A DNA stretch of 64,000 nucleotides from Variovorax paradoxus EPS (GCF_000184745.1 NC_014931.1:1922001-1986000); one strand, 5' to 3'. Positions 10,298-18,775 are shown, numbered from the stretch's first letter. Program-made: numbers and translations. The notes: generated from the sequence alone by a model not told the origin.

Positions 10298-10368
10298 CCG
10301 TTCGGGCTGAGCTTGTCGAAGCCTTGCGCCCGTGTCGAACAGCCCTTCGACAAGCTCAGGGCGAACGG
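10298..10368. repeat. Dispersed inverted-repeat element, copy 1
   Basis: Left arm CCGTTCGGGCTGAGCTTGTC (continuing GAAGC) and right arm starting GCCCTTCGACAAGCTCAG and ending GCGAACGG form an imperfect hairpin of about 25 bp around a variable loop. The same arms recur at 15189-15257 and 18648-18707. I know this pattern as a widespread intergenic repeat in Variovorax-like genomes, often mistranslated as SLSKG or FDKLR peptides. Confidence 0.85.
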
Positions 10369-10370
10369 GG

Positions 10371-10460
10371 GGCAAGGGCTCAGGCGAACGGGGGCAAGGG
10401 CTCAGGCGAACGAGGGGAACGGACTCAGGGCGAACGGGAGGAAAGGACTCAGGGCTAAGG
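10371..10460. repeat. Degenerate tandem copies of the element's right arm
   Basis: Directly after the inverted repeat lie four degraded copies of its right end (GGGCTCAGGCGAACG twice, GGACTCAGGGCGAACG, GGACTCAGGGCTAAGG), spaced 20-24 bp. With the left-arm array at 10211-10294, both ends of one element have been amplified outwards. The array separates mmsA from the aminotransferase gene. Confidence 0.75.
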
Positions 10461-10472
10461 GGGTGAGGTTGA

Positions 10473-11828
10473 TCAGTTGGTTTCTGCGAGCGCGTCGGCG
10501 AGGGCGTTGACCATGCGGTCGATCTCGGCCTTCTCAGAAATGAAGGGCGGCGCGAGCTGGATCGTGTCGCCGCCGTAGCGCACGTAGAAGCCCTTCTTCC
10601 AGCAGTTCATCGCGATCTCGTAGGGGCGGCGTGCGGGCTCGCCCGGCAGCGCGGCGATCGTGAGGCCAGCGGCGAGGCCGTAGTTGCGGATGTCGGTGAT
10701 GTGCTTGCTGCCCTTGAGGCTGTGCACCGCGTTCTCGAAGTGCGGCGCCAGCGTTTGCACGCGGCCGATCATGTCTTCCTTCTGCAGCACGTCGAGCGCG
10801 GCGATGCCCGCGGCGCAGGCCACCGGGTGCGCGCCGTAGGTGTAGCCGTGCGGGAACTCGAGCATGTAGTCGGCACCGCCTGCCGCCATGAAGGTGTCGT
10901 AGATCTCCTTGCTCGCGACCACCGCACCCATCGGCTGCGCGCCGTTGGTCACCTGCTTGGCGATGTTCATGATGTCGGGCGTCACGCCGAAGGCTTCCGC
11001 GCCGGTGAGCGCGCCGCAGCGGCCGAAGCCGGTGATGACCTCGTCGAAGATCAGGAGGATGTTGTTTGCGGTGCAGATGTCGCGCAGGCGTTTCAGGTAG
11101 CCCTTGGGCGGAATCACCACGCCGGCCGAGCCCGCGAACGGCTCGACGATCACGGCCGCGATGTTCGATGCGTCGTGCAGCGCGATCAGGTCGAGCAGGC
11201 GGTCGGCCAGCTCGGCGCCGTGCTCGGCCATGCCGCGGGTGAAGGCGTTTGCGGCAATCTGCGTGTGCGGCAGGTGGTCGGCCTCGACGCCCTGGCCGAA
11301 GAGCTTGCGGTTGGCCGCGATGCCGCCGACCGAGATGCCGCCGTAGTTGACGCCGTGGTAGCCCTTCTCGCGGCCGATCAGGCGCGTCTTGCTCGCCTGG
11401 CCCTTGGTGCGCCAGTAGGCGCGCGCCATCTTGAGCGAGGTGTCGGCGGCCTCGGAGCCCGAGCCGGTGAAGAACACGTAGTCCAGGCCCGCGGGCGTCA
11501 ATTCCTTGATCTTGTTGGCCAGCTCGAACGAGAGCGGATGGCCGAACTGGAAGGCCGGCGAGTAGTCGAGCTTGGCGATCTGGCGGCTCACCGCCTCGGT
11601 GATCTCTGGGCGGCCGTGGCCCAGGCCCGAGCACCACAGGCCCGAGAGGCCGTCGAAGATCTTGCGGCCGTCGTTGTCGGTGAAGTAGGCGCCCTTGGCC
11701 TCCACGATGATCCGCGGATCGGCCTTGAAGTTGCGGTTGCCGGTGTAGGGCATCCAGTGCGCGTCGAGCCAGGCGGCGTCGGTGCGCGCGGTGGGGGTCG
11801 GTTCGATGGCGGGCGTTGCGAGGGTCAT
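10473..11828 (-). CDS. Omega-amino acid:pyruvate (beta-alanine) aminotransferase, class III
   Basis: PLP enzyme of 451 residues that moves the amino group of beta-alanine or other omega-amines to pyruvate, yielding malonate semialdehyde and alanine. Visible: LWCSGLGHGRPEI near the N-terminus, FFTGSGSEAADTSLKMAR (phosphate cup), GYHGVNYGGISVGG, IFDEVITGFGR with the PLP-ring Asp, and Schiff-base Lys291 in NIAKQVTNG. This motif set is that of omega-APT rather than GABA or acetylornithine aminotransferase. The start has GGAAG upstream. It lies 295 bp upstream of mmsA and is divergent from a LysR regulator, giving a beta-alanine to acetyl-CoA module. Confidence 0.88.
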   Translation of the reverse strand: MTLATPAIEPTPTARTDAAWLDAHWMPYTGNRNFKADPRIIVEAKGAYFTDNDGRKIFDGLSGLWCSGLGHGRPEITEAVSRQIAKLDYSPAFQFGHPLSFELANKIKELTPAGLDYVFFTGSGSEAADTSLKMARAYWRTKGQASKTRLIGREKGYHGVNYGGISVGGIAANRKLFGQGVEADHLPHTQIAANAFTRGMAEHGAELADRLLDLIALHDASNIAAVIVEPFAGSAGVVIPPKGYLKRLRDICTANNILLIFDEVITGFGRCGALTGAEAFGVTPDIMNIAKQVTNGAQPMGAVVASKEIYDTFMAAGGADYMLEFPHGYTYGAHPVACAAGIAALDVLQKEDMIGRVQTLAPHFENAVHSLKGSKHITDIRNYGLAAGLTIAALPGEPARRPYEIAMNCWKKGFYVRYGGDTIQLAPPFISEKAEIDRMVNALADALAETN

Positions 11829-11914
11829 GGCGCTTCCCGCACGCAGGCGGGCTCCGGGGGTGATGGGATGTGCCCGATTATTCGCAGAGCCTTCAGTGTG
11901 GAGAATGGCGCAAT

Positions 11915-11931
11915 ATCAATGTTCACTTGAT
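11915..11931. promoter_or_regulatory. Candidate LysR operator
   Basis: Dyad ATCAA-N7-TTGAT in the 108-bp gap between the divergent aminotransferase and lysR genes. It lies only 6 bp upstream of the first possible lysR ATG (11937) but 81 bp upstream of the alternative ATG at 12012. Leftward, the arm TTGAT reads TTGATA as a possible -35 for the aminotransferase. LysR-type regulators usually bind such short interrupted dyads; binding here is inferred. Confidence 0.45.
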
Positions 11932-11936
11932 GATCC

Positions 11937-12896
11937 ATGCAAGTAAAGGTTGAAGCCCAAAACAGTGCTCAAAGCACACGAAACCGCGCCGTTCTGGGGC
12001 AGCTCAGCGACATGGACCTGCGCTTGCTCAAGGTGTTCAAGAGCGTGGTCGATTGCGGCGGCATGGCGGCGGCCGAGCTGGAACTGAACATCGGCACGTC
12101 GACCGTGAGCCGGCATGTGAAGGACCTGGAGACGCGTCTCGGCCTCGTGCTCTGCCGGCGCGGGCGGGCAGGCTTCGCGCTCACGGCCGAGGGGCAGCGG
12201 GTGTACGACGAGACACTGCGCCTGCTGGCCTCGGTTGACGCCTTCCGCGGCAGCATCGACGACATCCACAACCGCATGGGCGGGCAGTTGGAGGTGGCGC
12301 TGTTCGACAAGACCGCGACCAATCCGAAGGCGCGCATCGGCGAGGCCATCGCGCGCTTCACCGAGATCGCGCCGGAAGTGAACCTCGCGGTGCACGTGGG
12401 CTCGATCAACGCGATCGAGCAGGGCGTGCTGGAGGGCAACTTCCAGATCGGCATCATCCCGGCGCACCGCAGTTCCAAGAGCCTCGTGTATGCGGACCTG
12501 TTCGACGAGACGATGCTGCTGTATTGCGGCAAAGGGCATCCGCTGTTCGACAGCCCGCACGCGAAGCTCACATGGTCGAAGCTGGGCGAGCACCACTTCG
12601 CGGGTCTCGGCTATCACTCGCCGAACATGGAACTGAGCCACCGCGCGCGGCTATCGCGCAAGGCGACGGGCTTCGACCAGGAGGCGATCGCGACGCTGAT
12701 TCTGTCGGGGCGCTTCCTGGGCTTTTTGCCCGATCACTACGCGCAGGTGTTCGAGCAGCGCGGGCTGATGAAGGCGGTGCTGCCGGCGCGCTTCAACTAC
12801 GCGTGCCGGTTCGTGAGTTTGCTGCGGCGGTCGCCGAAGCCGTCACGGGCGGTGCTGGCGTTTCAGGCGTGCCTGGAGAAGGCGCACGCGCGCTAG
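11937..12896 (+). CDS. LysR-family transcriptional regulator
   Basis: Regulator of 319 residues from the first ATG. The winged helix-turn-helix starts at MDLRLLKVFKSVVDCGGMAAAELELNI, 26 residues in, and the family normally begins there, so the true start may be the ATG at 12012 (294 residues). Neither start has a strong ribosome binding site. The C-terminal part is a periplasmic-binding-protein-like effector domain (LEVALFDKTATNPKARIGEAIA). It is divergent from the beta-alanine aminotransferase, the usual arrangement for a LysR regulator and its target. Convergent with, and 12 bp from, the GntR gene that follows. Confidence 0.82.
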   Translation: MQVKVEAQNSAQSTRNRAVLGQLSDMDLRLLKVFKSVVDCGGMAAAELELNIGTSTVSRHVKDLETRLGLVLCRRGRAGFALTAEGQRVYDETLRLLASVDAFRGSIDDIHNRMGGQLEVALFDKTATNPKARIGEAIARFTEIAPEVNLAVHVGSINAIEQGVLEGNFQIGIIPAHRSSKSLVYADLFDETMLLYCGKGHPLFDSPHAKLTWSKLGEHHFAGLGYHSPNMELSHRARLSRKATGFDQEAIATLILSGRFLGFLPDHYAQVFEQRGLMKAVLPARFNYACRFVSLLRRSPKPSRAVLAFQACLEKAHAR

Positions 12897-12908
12897 TTAG
12901 TCAGGTGG

Positions 12909-13673
12909 TTAGCGCTGCCCGCTCGGCAGCAGCAGGTGCTTGGCGCCGATGTGCGCCTCCATCTCGTGCATGTGCACCTCCGCATCGACCATGTGCTCGG
13001 CCATCAGCCGGCGCACTTCCTCCGCATCTTCCTTGCGATAGGCCGCGAGCAACTGCGTGTGGTAATCGACGTTGGCCTCGCCGAAGTGGTGATGGTCCAG
13101 CGCCTTCTTGTAGACCACGAGGTCACGCAGCAGGTCGTTGAGAAAGCGGCACATGAAGGACAGCACCGGGTTGGGGCAGGCCTCGGCCAACATGATGTGG
13201 AACCCCAGTTCGGCCTCGCGCTGCTTGCGCAGTTCGTCCTCGTTGGTCGGCTCGATGGTGCAGAGGCGCACGTTGTCTTCGAGCCGTTCGAACTGCTCTG
13301 GCGTGAGCCGGCCGACCACGCTCACGGCCAGTTCGGGCTCGAGGACCTTGCGCAACTGGTAGATGTGATGCCCGTCCAGGTGATGGAAGTGCAGGAAGTT
13401 GCGCAGCGGCTCGGACGCGTGATCGACCGACACCTGCTGCAGGTACGCCCCACCGCCCGGGCCGGTGCGGATCGAGATGAGGCCGCGCACCTCCAGCGCC
13501 TTCAATGCCTCGCGAACCGTGCTCTTCGAATAGCCGAAGAGCTCGATCAGTTCCTTCTCGTTCGGCAGGCGGTCGCCGGGCTGCTTTCGCTCGGCAACGA
13601 TCCATCGCTTGACGTCTTCGACGATGACGTCCGAGAGCTTTTGCCGCTTGGGGCGGTTCTCTCCGACTTTCAT
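12909..13673 (-). CDS. FadR/GntR-family transcriptional regulator
   Basis: Regulator of 254 residues. The start MKVGENRPKRQ is chosen because GGAG lies 7 nt upstream; an earlier in-frame ATG adds eight residues without a site. Winged helix at about 8-80 (LPNEKELIELFGYSKSTVREALKALEVRGLISIRTGPGGG), then an FCD ligand-binding domain with ELGFHIMLAEACPNPVLSF and HH-rich LDHHHFGEANVDYHTQLL, and a His/Met/Glu-rich tail. It is divergent from the ABC-importer operon that starts at 13934 and probably regulates it together with its own gene. The effector is unknown; it may be the importer's substrate. Confidence 0.82.
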   Translation of the reverse strand: MKVGENRPKRQKLSDVIVEDVKRWIVAERKQPGDRLPNEKELIELFGYSKSTVREALKALEVRGLISIRTGPGGGAYLQQVSVDHASEPLRNFLHFHHLDGHHIYQLRKVLEPELAVSVVGRLTPEQFERLEDNVRLCTIEPTNEDELRKQREAELGFHIMLAEACPNPVLSFMCRFLNDLLRDLVVYKKALDHHHFGEANVDYHTQLLAAYRKEDAEEVRRLMAEHMVDAEVHMHEMEAHIGAKHLLLPSGQR

Positions 13674-13825
13674 TGAAACGCTCCATGCGGCAGCCATGGC
13701 GCTCCGGCGTTCATTTCACGATCGGGTGGAGACGAATTCATGCGGTCAGAGCAGTGGAGAAAGTAGATGGCGGCCTGTATGCAGGTATTGGACCGTGGAA
13801 CGTGCGCCGGATTTTGGCACGGTGA

Positions 13826-13854
13826 TTGCTAGCGGGTTTTTACCAGCATATTAA
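13826..13854 (+). promoter_or_regulatory. Candidate sigma-70 promoter of the liv-type operon
   Basis: TTGCTA (13826-13831), 17-bp spacer, TATTAA (13849-13854), four of six matches in each box. It lies in the AT-rich part of the 260-bp divergent region between the GntR gene and the solute-binding-protein gene, 80 bp before the latter's ATG. A 12-bp palindrome CCTG-TATG-CAGG at 13774-13785 nearby could be a regulator site, but nothing ties it to GntR. Confidence 0.4.
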
Positions 13855-13933
13855 TCCTATTTATCCGCTTAAATTCGCCGGCATTCGCAGGCACCCGTTT
13901 CACTTACTTCACACCACGACCGGAGAAACTTCC

Positions 13934-15139
13934 ATGCAACGCAGACACCTTCTTCAGCTGGCCGCCCTGTCGGCCGCCCCGGCTTCGCTCCTGGCGAGCC
14001 GCTCGGTCTTCGCGCAATCGGCGGAGGCCATCCGCTTCGGCTGCCCGGTCCCGATGTCGGGCGCCTTCGCGGCCAACGGCAAGTTCGCCGATCTGGGCAT
14101 GAAGCTGGCGATCGAGCAGTACGGCAGCGTCCTGAAGCGCCCGCTGGCCTACACGGTGCTCGACACCGAGGGCAAGCCCGCCACCGCCGTGCGCAAGGTG
14201 CAGGAAGCCTCGCAGCAGCAAGGCGCCAAGTTCTTCGCGGGCGGCATCCTGTCGTCCGAAGCGCTCGCCATGGGCAAGGAAGCCGAGAAGGCCGGCGGCC
14301 TCTTCATCACCACCGCCGGCGCCGACGAGATCACCGGCAAGGACTGCAATCCCGCCACCTTCCGCTGGTCGGTGCCCACCTTCGGCGCCATCGAGCAGAC
14401 GGTGCGCCCGTTGATCGCCTCGATGCCCAAGGCCAAGCGCTGGTACACCATCACGCCGCAGTACGTGTTCGGTGACGGCCTCTTGAGTGCGGCCAAGAAC
14501 ATCTTCCAGGAGAAGGGCATCGAGCACGTGGGCAACAGCTACCACTCGCTCAACGAGAAGGAGTTCAGCGGCTACCTCACCAACGCGATGGCCGCCAAGC
14601 CCGATGTGCTGCTGCTGCTGAACTTCGGCGCGCAATCGTCGGCCGCGCTGCGCCAGGCGGTGAGTTTCGGCATGCACAAGAACATGACGATCCTCATGGC
14701 GTGGGCTTCGGGCCTCGAGCAGTTCGATGAGCTTGGTGCGGACCTGTGCGACGGGGTCTACTTCGGGGCGCAGTATTGGCACACAGCAGACACCACGCTC
14801 AACAAGGACCTGGTCAAGCGCACCGCCGACAAGCTCAAGATCGTGCCCAACTACAGCCTCGCGGGCTCGTACATCTGCACCAAGATCCTGATCGACGGCA
14901 TCGTGAAAGCCGGCACGGTCGACCAGAAGGCGGTCATCGCCGCGCTCGAAGGCATGAAGTACGACGGCCTCACGGGCACCGAGGAAATCCGCAAGGCCGA
15001 TCACCAGGTCATCAAGGACTACTACCTGCTCAAGGGCAAGGCGAAGTCGAAGATGAAGGATGCGGCTGATTACGTGGACGTGGTGAGCTCCGGCAAGTCG
15101 TTCCTTCCCATCGACAAGACCGGCTGCAAGCTGGCCTGA
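13934..15139 (+). CDS. Branched-chain-amino-acid-type ABC transporter substrate-binding protein
   Basis: Periplasmic solute-binding protein of 401 residues (Leu/Ile/Val-binding fold, type I). The signal peptide, about 28 residues, begins MQRRHLLQLAAL with two arginines and ends SVFA-QS; it may use the Tat route. The mature start IRFGCPVPMSGAFAANGKFADLGMKLA is typical of the family. GGAG lies upstream of the ATG. It leads an operon with two permeases and two ATPases. Family substrates range from branched-chain amino acids to amides, urea and aromatic acids; the hydrolase genes downstream suggest an amide or ureido compound rather than leucine. Confidence 0.88.
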   Translation: MQRRHLLQLAALSAAPASLLASRSVFAQSAEAIRFGCPVPMSGAFAANGKFADLGMKLAIEQYGSVLKRPLAYTVLDTEGKPATAVRKVQEASQQQGAKFFAGGILSSEALAMGKEAEKAGGLFITTAGADEITGKDCNPATFRWSVPTFGAIEQTVRPLIASMPKAKRWYTITPQYVFGDGLLSAAKNIFQEKGIEHVGNSYHSLNEKEFSGYLTNAMAAKPDVLLLLNFGAQSSAALRQAVSFGMHKNMTILMAWASGLEQFDELGADLCDGVYFGAQYWHTADTTLNKDLVKRTADKLKIVPNYSLAGSYICTKILIDGIVKAGTVDQKAVIAALEGMKYDGLTGTEEIRKADHQVIKDYYLLKGKAKSKMKDAADYVDVVSSGKSFLPIDKTGCKLA

Positions 15140-15188
15140 ACCCAAGTGCATCCCACCCCGCCTGGGCAGCCTTGGCAGTGCCCGCCCA

Positions 15189-15257
15189 CCGTTCGGGCTG
15201 AGCTTGTCGAAGCCTTTCACGCCGCGCCCAGCCCTTCGACAGGCTCAGGGCGAACGG
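15189..15257. repeat. Dispersed inverted-repeat element, copy 2
   Basis: Arms CCGTTCGGGCTGAGCTTGTC and its mirrored partner ending CAGGGCGAACGG flank a loop of about 20 bp. It lies in the 179-bp gap between the solute-binding-protein gene and livH, both rightward, so it sits inside the operon. A hairpin here commonly protects the upstream message and lets binding protein outnumber membrane subunits. Confidence 0.88.
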
Positions 15258-15318
15258 GGTGGGGGAGGCGCCTGCCTGCATTCCGATCCTTTGCGGTCCA
15301 CGAATCCACTGAATCTCC

Positions 15319-16179
15319 ATGACCGTCTACCTGCTTCAGACCATCAACGGAATCGGCATCGGCATGCTGTATTTCCTGCTGGCCGTTGGCTTGTCCATCG
15401 TGTTCGGCCTGCTGCGATTCGTGAATTTCGCGCACGGCGCCTTCTATCTGCTGGGCGCCTATCTGTGCTTCCAGGCGATGCAGTGGGGCCTCAACTTCTG
15501 GGCCGCGCTGGTGCTGGTGCCGCTGTTCGTGGGCGCGCTCGGCTGGCTCGCTGAAAAGCTGCTGCTGCGCCGCGTGTACGCCAAGCCGCACGAGTTCCAC
15601 ATCCTCGTGACGGTGGGCCTTGCGCTCGCGGTGCAGGAGATCGTCATCGTGTTCTGGGGGCCGCTGGGCAACAGCGTGGCGACGCCCGACCTGCTGCAGG
15701 GCGTGGTGATGTGGGGCGACTTCGTCTATCCCAAGTACCGGCTCTTCGTGATCGGCTTCACCGCCGTGCTCGCGGTGCTCCTCTGGTGGGTGCTCGAAGG
15801 CACGCGCCTGGGCAGTGCGGTGCGCGCGGGCAGCGAATCGACCGAAATGGTGTCGCTGCTCGGCATCAACGTGTTCCGCGTGTTCAGCCTGGTGTTCGCA
15901 TTGGGTGCGGCCACGGCGGCGTTGGCCGGCGTGCTGGCCGCGCCGATCCGCGGCGCCGAACCTTTCATGGGCGTCGAGGCGCTCGGCGTCGCCTTCGTGG
16001 TAGTGGTGATCGGCGGGCTCGGCAGCTTCGGCGGCGCGCTCGTCGGCGGCGTGCTGATCGGCATCGTGCAGAGCCTCATGAGCACCATCTGGCCGCCGGG
16101 GGCGAGCCTGATGATCTACATCGCGATGGGTGCAGTGCTGCTGCTGCGCCCGCATGGCCTGCTCGGCCGCAGAGGGTGA
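15319..16179 (+). CDS. livH: LivH-type ABC transporter permease
   Basis: Inner-membrane permease of 286 residues, the usual LivH size. About eight hydrophobic segments are visible, beginning GIGIGMLYFLLAVGLSIVFGLL, with the family motif RFVNFAHGAFYLLGAY and the cytoplasmic coupling loop GTRLGSAVRAGSESTEMVSLLGIN, which contacts the ATPase. It pairs with LivM encoded 7 bp downstream. The operon order binding protein, H, M, G, F is the standard one for high-affinity branched-chain or amide importers. Confidence 0.9.
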   Translation: MTVYLLQTINGIGIGMLYFLLAVGLSIVFGLLRFVNFAHGAFYLLGAYLCFQAMQWGLNFWAALVLVPLFVGALGWLAEKLLLRRVYAKPHEFHILVTVGLALAVQEIVIVFWGPLGNSVATPDLLQGVVMWGDFVYPKYRLFVIGFTAVLAVLLWWVLEGTRLGSAVRAGSESTEMVSLLGINVFRVFSLVFALGAATAALAGVLAAPIRGAEPFMGVEALGVAFVVVVIGGLGSFGGALVGGVLIGIVQSLMSTIWPPGASLMIYIAMGAVLLLRPHGLLGRRG

Positions 16180-16186
16180 ACAACGT

Positions 16187-17146
16187 ATGCCAAGAAAAAT
16201 CACTTTCCTGCTGGCGCTGATCGTCACGCTCGCGCTGCCGCTGTTCATGCGCTCGGGTTCGCTCGCGAGCGAGGTGCTGATCTATGCGCTTGCCGCATTG
16301 GGCTGCAACCTGCTGCTGGGCTACACGGGGCTCTTGTCGTTCGGACAGGGCATCTTCTTCGGCCTCGGCAGCTACACCATCGCGATCCTGCTCACGCGGC
16401 TGCAACTGCCGATGCCGCTCGCGCTGCTCGCCGCCATCGCCATGGGCGCGCTGGGCGCGGCAGTGGTCGGCTGGGTCGCCATCCGCCAACGCGGCACCTA
16501 CTTCGTGATGCTCACGCTGGCGTTTGCGCAGATGTTCTATTTCGTGGCGTACACCGCGTCGGGCCTCACGGGCGGCGACAACGGCCTCCTCGACGTGCCG
16601 CGCCCCGCGTTCATGGACACGCCCTGGAAGTACTACGCCTTCGTCGCCGTGATGTTCCTCATTGCCTTCGCACTGCTGCTGCGCGTGACCGATTCGATCT
16701 TCGGCCGCACGCTGCTCGCGATCCGCGACAACGAGGACCGCGCCGCCGCGGTGGGCTACAACCTCAAGCGCTTCAAGCTGCTGGCCTTCGTGATCTCTGG
16801 CGCCGTCACCGGCCTCGCGGGCGGGCTGCACGCGATGATGACCGGCATCGCGCCGCTGTCGAACGCCGAGTACCACACGAGCGAGATGATCCTGGTCATC
16901 ACCGTGATCGGCGGCACCGGCAACCTCTTCGCCTCGGTGCTGGGCTCGGCCTTCTATGTGCTGCTGGCCGACTGGCTCTCCACGCTGTGGCCGCGATGGC
17001 TGCTGCTGCTGGGCCTGTTGCTGATCGGCGTGAGCATCGGCATGCAGCGCGGCCTCTGGGGCCTGGGCGAGAGCGTGTGGCGGCGCGTGTTCCGAAAGAC
17101 GCCTTCCACCCCGGCCGCCACTGAAGCGCAGGGAGAAAAAGCATGA
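16187..17146 (+). CDS. livM: LivM-type ABC transporter permease
   Basis: Second membrane subunit, 319 residues. The start MPRKITFLLAL is chosen because GAGGGTG lies just upstream; an earlier ATG in the same frame overlaps livH and starts with an odd Cys-rich stretch. The motif GYTGLLSFGQGIFFGLGSY is typical of LivM, and FGRTLLAIRDNEDRAAAVGYN is the coupling loop. The gene ends in a 4-bp ATGA overlap with livG, which indicates translational coupling. Confidence 0.9.
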   Translation: MPRKITFLLALIVTLALPLFMRSGSLASEVLIYALAALGCNLLLGYTGLLSFGQGIFFGLGSYTIAILLTRLQLPMPLALLAAIAMGALGAAVVGWVAIRQRGTYFVMLTLAFAQMFYFVAYTASGLTGGDNGLLDVPRPAFMDTPWKYYAFVAVMFLIAFALLLRVTDSIFGRTLLAIRDNEDRAAAVGYNLKRFKLLAFVISGAVTGLAGGLHAMMTGIAPLSNAEYHTSEMILVITVIGGTGNLFASVLGSAFYVLLADWLSTLWPRWLLLLGLLLIGVSIGMQRGLWGLGESVWRRVFRKTPSTPAATEAQGEKA

Positions 17147-17913
17147 CGCAACCCGTCCTCATCGAAGCCATCGGCGTCACCAAGCACTACGGCAAGTTCG
17201 CGGCGCTCGGCGGCGTGGACCTGAAGATCAAGCCCAACACCGTGCACTCGGTGATCGGCCCGAACGGCGCGGGCAAGACCACGCTGTTCCACATGCTCAC
17301 GGGCACCGGCACCACCACGGGTGGGCGCATCCTGTTCGACGGCCACGACGTGACGCACGAGCCCGACCACAAGCGCGTGCAGCGCGGCATGGCGCGCTCG
17401 TTCCAGGTCACGAGCCTGTTCCCCAGCCTCTCGGTGCGCGAGAACCTGCGTGTCGCGGCGCAGGGCATCGCGCCGCGCCAGGCCATGAATTGCTGGCGCG
17501 CGCCGGTCGGCGAACGCGCCTGTGCCGAGACGGTGGCCGAAGTGCTTGCGCGCGTCGGGCTCGAGCGGCTGGCCGACACGCCCGCCAGCGTGCTCTCGCA
17601 CGGCCAGCAGCGCCGGCTCGAAGTGGGCATGGCGCTTGCAGCGAAGCCCAAGGCGATCTTTCTCGACGAGCCGACCTCCGGCATGGGCATCGACGACCTC
17701 GACGAGATGAAGCACCTCATCCGCAGCCTGCGCGAGGCGCACACCGTCGTGCTGATCGAACACAACATGAACATCGTGATGGACATCTCCGACACCGTGA
17801 CCGTGATGCAGCTGGGCCGCGTGCTGGCCGAAGGGCTGCCGGGCGACATCCGTTCCGATGCGCGCGTGCGTTCGGCTTACCTCGGCAACATGATCACCGG
17901 GGGCAAGGCATGA
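17143..17913 (+). CDS. livG: LivG-type ABC transporter ATP-binding protein
   Basis: ATPase of 256 residues on the cytoplasmic side of the LivHM permease. Walker A GPNGAGKTT near residues 43-51, signature LSHGQQRRLEVGMAL (LSHGQ instead of LSGGQ, common in LivG), Walker B AIFLDEPTSGM. The C-terminus ends with the LivG-type VRSAYLGN stretch. It overlaps livM and livF by 4 bp each. Confidence 0.9.
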   Translation: MTQPVLIEAIGVTKHYGKFAALGGVDLKIKPNTVHSVIGPNGAGKTTLFHMLTGTGTTTGGRILFDGHDVTHEPDHKRVQRGMARSFQVTSLFPSLSVRENLRVAAQGIAPRQAMNCWRAPVGERACAETVAEVLARVGLERLADTPASVLSHGQQRRLEVGMALAAKPKAIFLDEPTSGMGIDDLDEMKHLIRSLREAHTVVLIEHNMNIVMDISDTVTVMQLGRVLAEGLPGDIRSDARVRSAYLGNMITGGKA

Positions 17914-18623
17914 GCGCTGCCAACATCCTCGAAGTCGAAGGCCTGCATGCGCACTACGGCAAGAGCCATGTGCTGCAGGGCGTGTCGATGACCGTGGGCG
18001 AAGCCGAACTCGTCACGCTGCTGGGCCGCAACGGCGCGGGCAAGTCGACCACGCTCAAGAGCATTGCCGGTGCCGTCACGCCGACGAAGGGCCGCGTGCG
18101 CTTCCAGGGCGTGGACATCGCCGGACTGCCGCCGCATCGCATCGCCACGCGCGGCGTGTGCCTCGTGCCCGAGCACCGCGGCATCTTCAAGCTGCTCACG
18201 GTCGAGGAGAACCTGCTGCTCGGCCAGCGGCGCGATTCGCCCTGGCAGCTCGACGACATCTACCGCATCTTTCCGCGCCTGAAGGAGCGGCGCCGCAACG
18301 GCGGCGGCCAGCTCTCGGGCGGAGAGCAGCAGATGCTGGCCATCGGCCGCGCGCTCATGAATCACCCGCGCCTCCTGATCCTGGACGAGCCCGTCGAAGG
18401 CCTCGCGCCGGTGATCGTGGAGGAAATCGTCGCGCAGCTGAAAACCATCAAGGCCGCGGGCGTCGCCATCCTGCTCGTCGAGCAGAACCTCGAGGTGTGC
18501 GTGCAGCTCGCGGACCGCCACTACATCGTGGAGCAGGGCGTGATCGTGCATGAAGCCGGCAACGCCGCCTTCATGGCCGACCACGACGTGAAAGACCGCT
18601 ACCTCGGCGTCGGCCTTGCGTGA
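17910..18623 (+). CDS. livF: LivF-type ABC transporter ATP-binding protein
   Basis: Second ATPase, 237 residues, start in the ATGA overlap with livG. Walker A GRNGAGKSTT, signature LSGGEQQMLAIGRAL, Walker B LLILDEPVEGL, and the short LivF C-terminus ending KDRYLGVGLA. It completes the importer. A dispersed inverted repeat follows 24 bp after the stop and may end or process the message before the hydrolase gene. Confidence 0.9.
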   Translation: MSAANILEVEGLHAHYGKSHVLQGVSMTVGEAELVTLLGRNGAGKSTTLKSIAGAVTPTKGRVRFQGVDIAGLPPHRIATRGVCLVPEHRGIFKLLTVEENLLLGQRRDSPWQLDDIYRIFPRLKERRRNGGGQLSGGEQQMLAIGRALMNHPRLLILDEPVEGLAPVIVEEIVAQLKTIKAAGVAILLVEQNLEVCVQLADRHYIVEQGVIVHEAGNAAFMADHDVKDRYLGVGLA

Positions 18624-18647
18624 TGGGCAGTCGCGTTTGCCGGCTAT

Positions 18648-18707
18648 CCGTTCACGCTGAGCTTGTCGAAGCGCCGCGCAAGGCTTCGACAGGCTCAGCC
18701 CGAACGG
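18648..18707. repeat. Dispersed inverted-repeat element, copy 3
   Basis: Arms CCGTTCACGCTGAGCTTGTC (continuing GAAGC) and GCTTCGACAGGCTCAGCCCG (continuing AACGG) flank a 10-bp loop; both arms are 25 bp with few mismatches. It is the shortest-looped copy and folds best. It lies in the 152-bp gap between livF and the M20 hydrolase gene, between two rightward genes. Confidence 0.88.
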
Positions 18708-18775
18708 CTCTTGTCTTGCTGACCAATCACACATTTGCATGAGCGTTTCGTTCCTCAGATTTTTTTCGCAAAGCC

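Noticed and set aside
10178..10375. N-terminal extension of mmsA through the tandem repeat (PERVVFQ repeats)
   Set aside because: The repeated peptide is only translated repeat DNA. The family N-terminus starts at the ATG at 10177.
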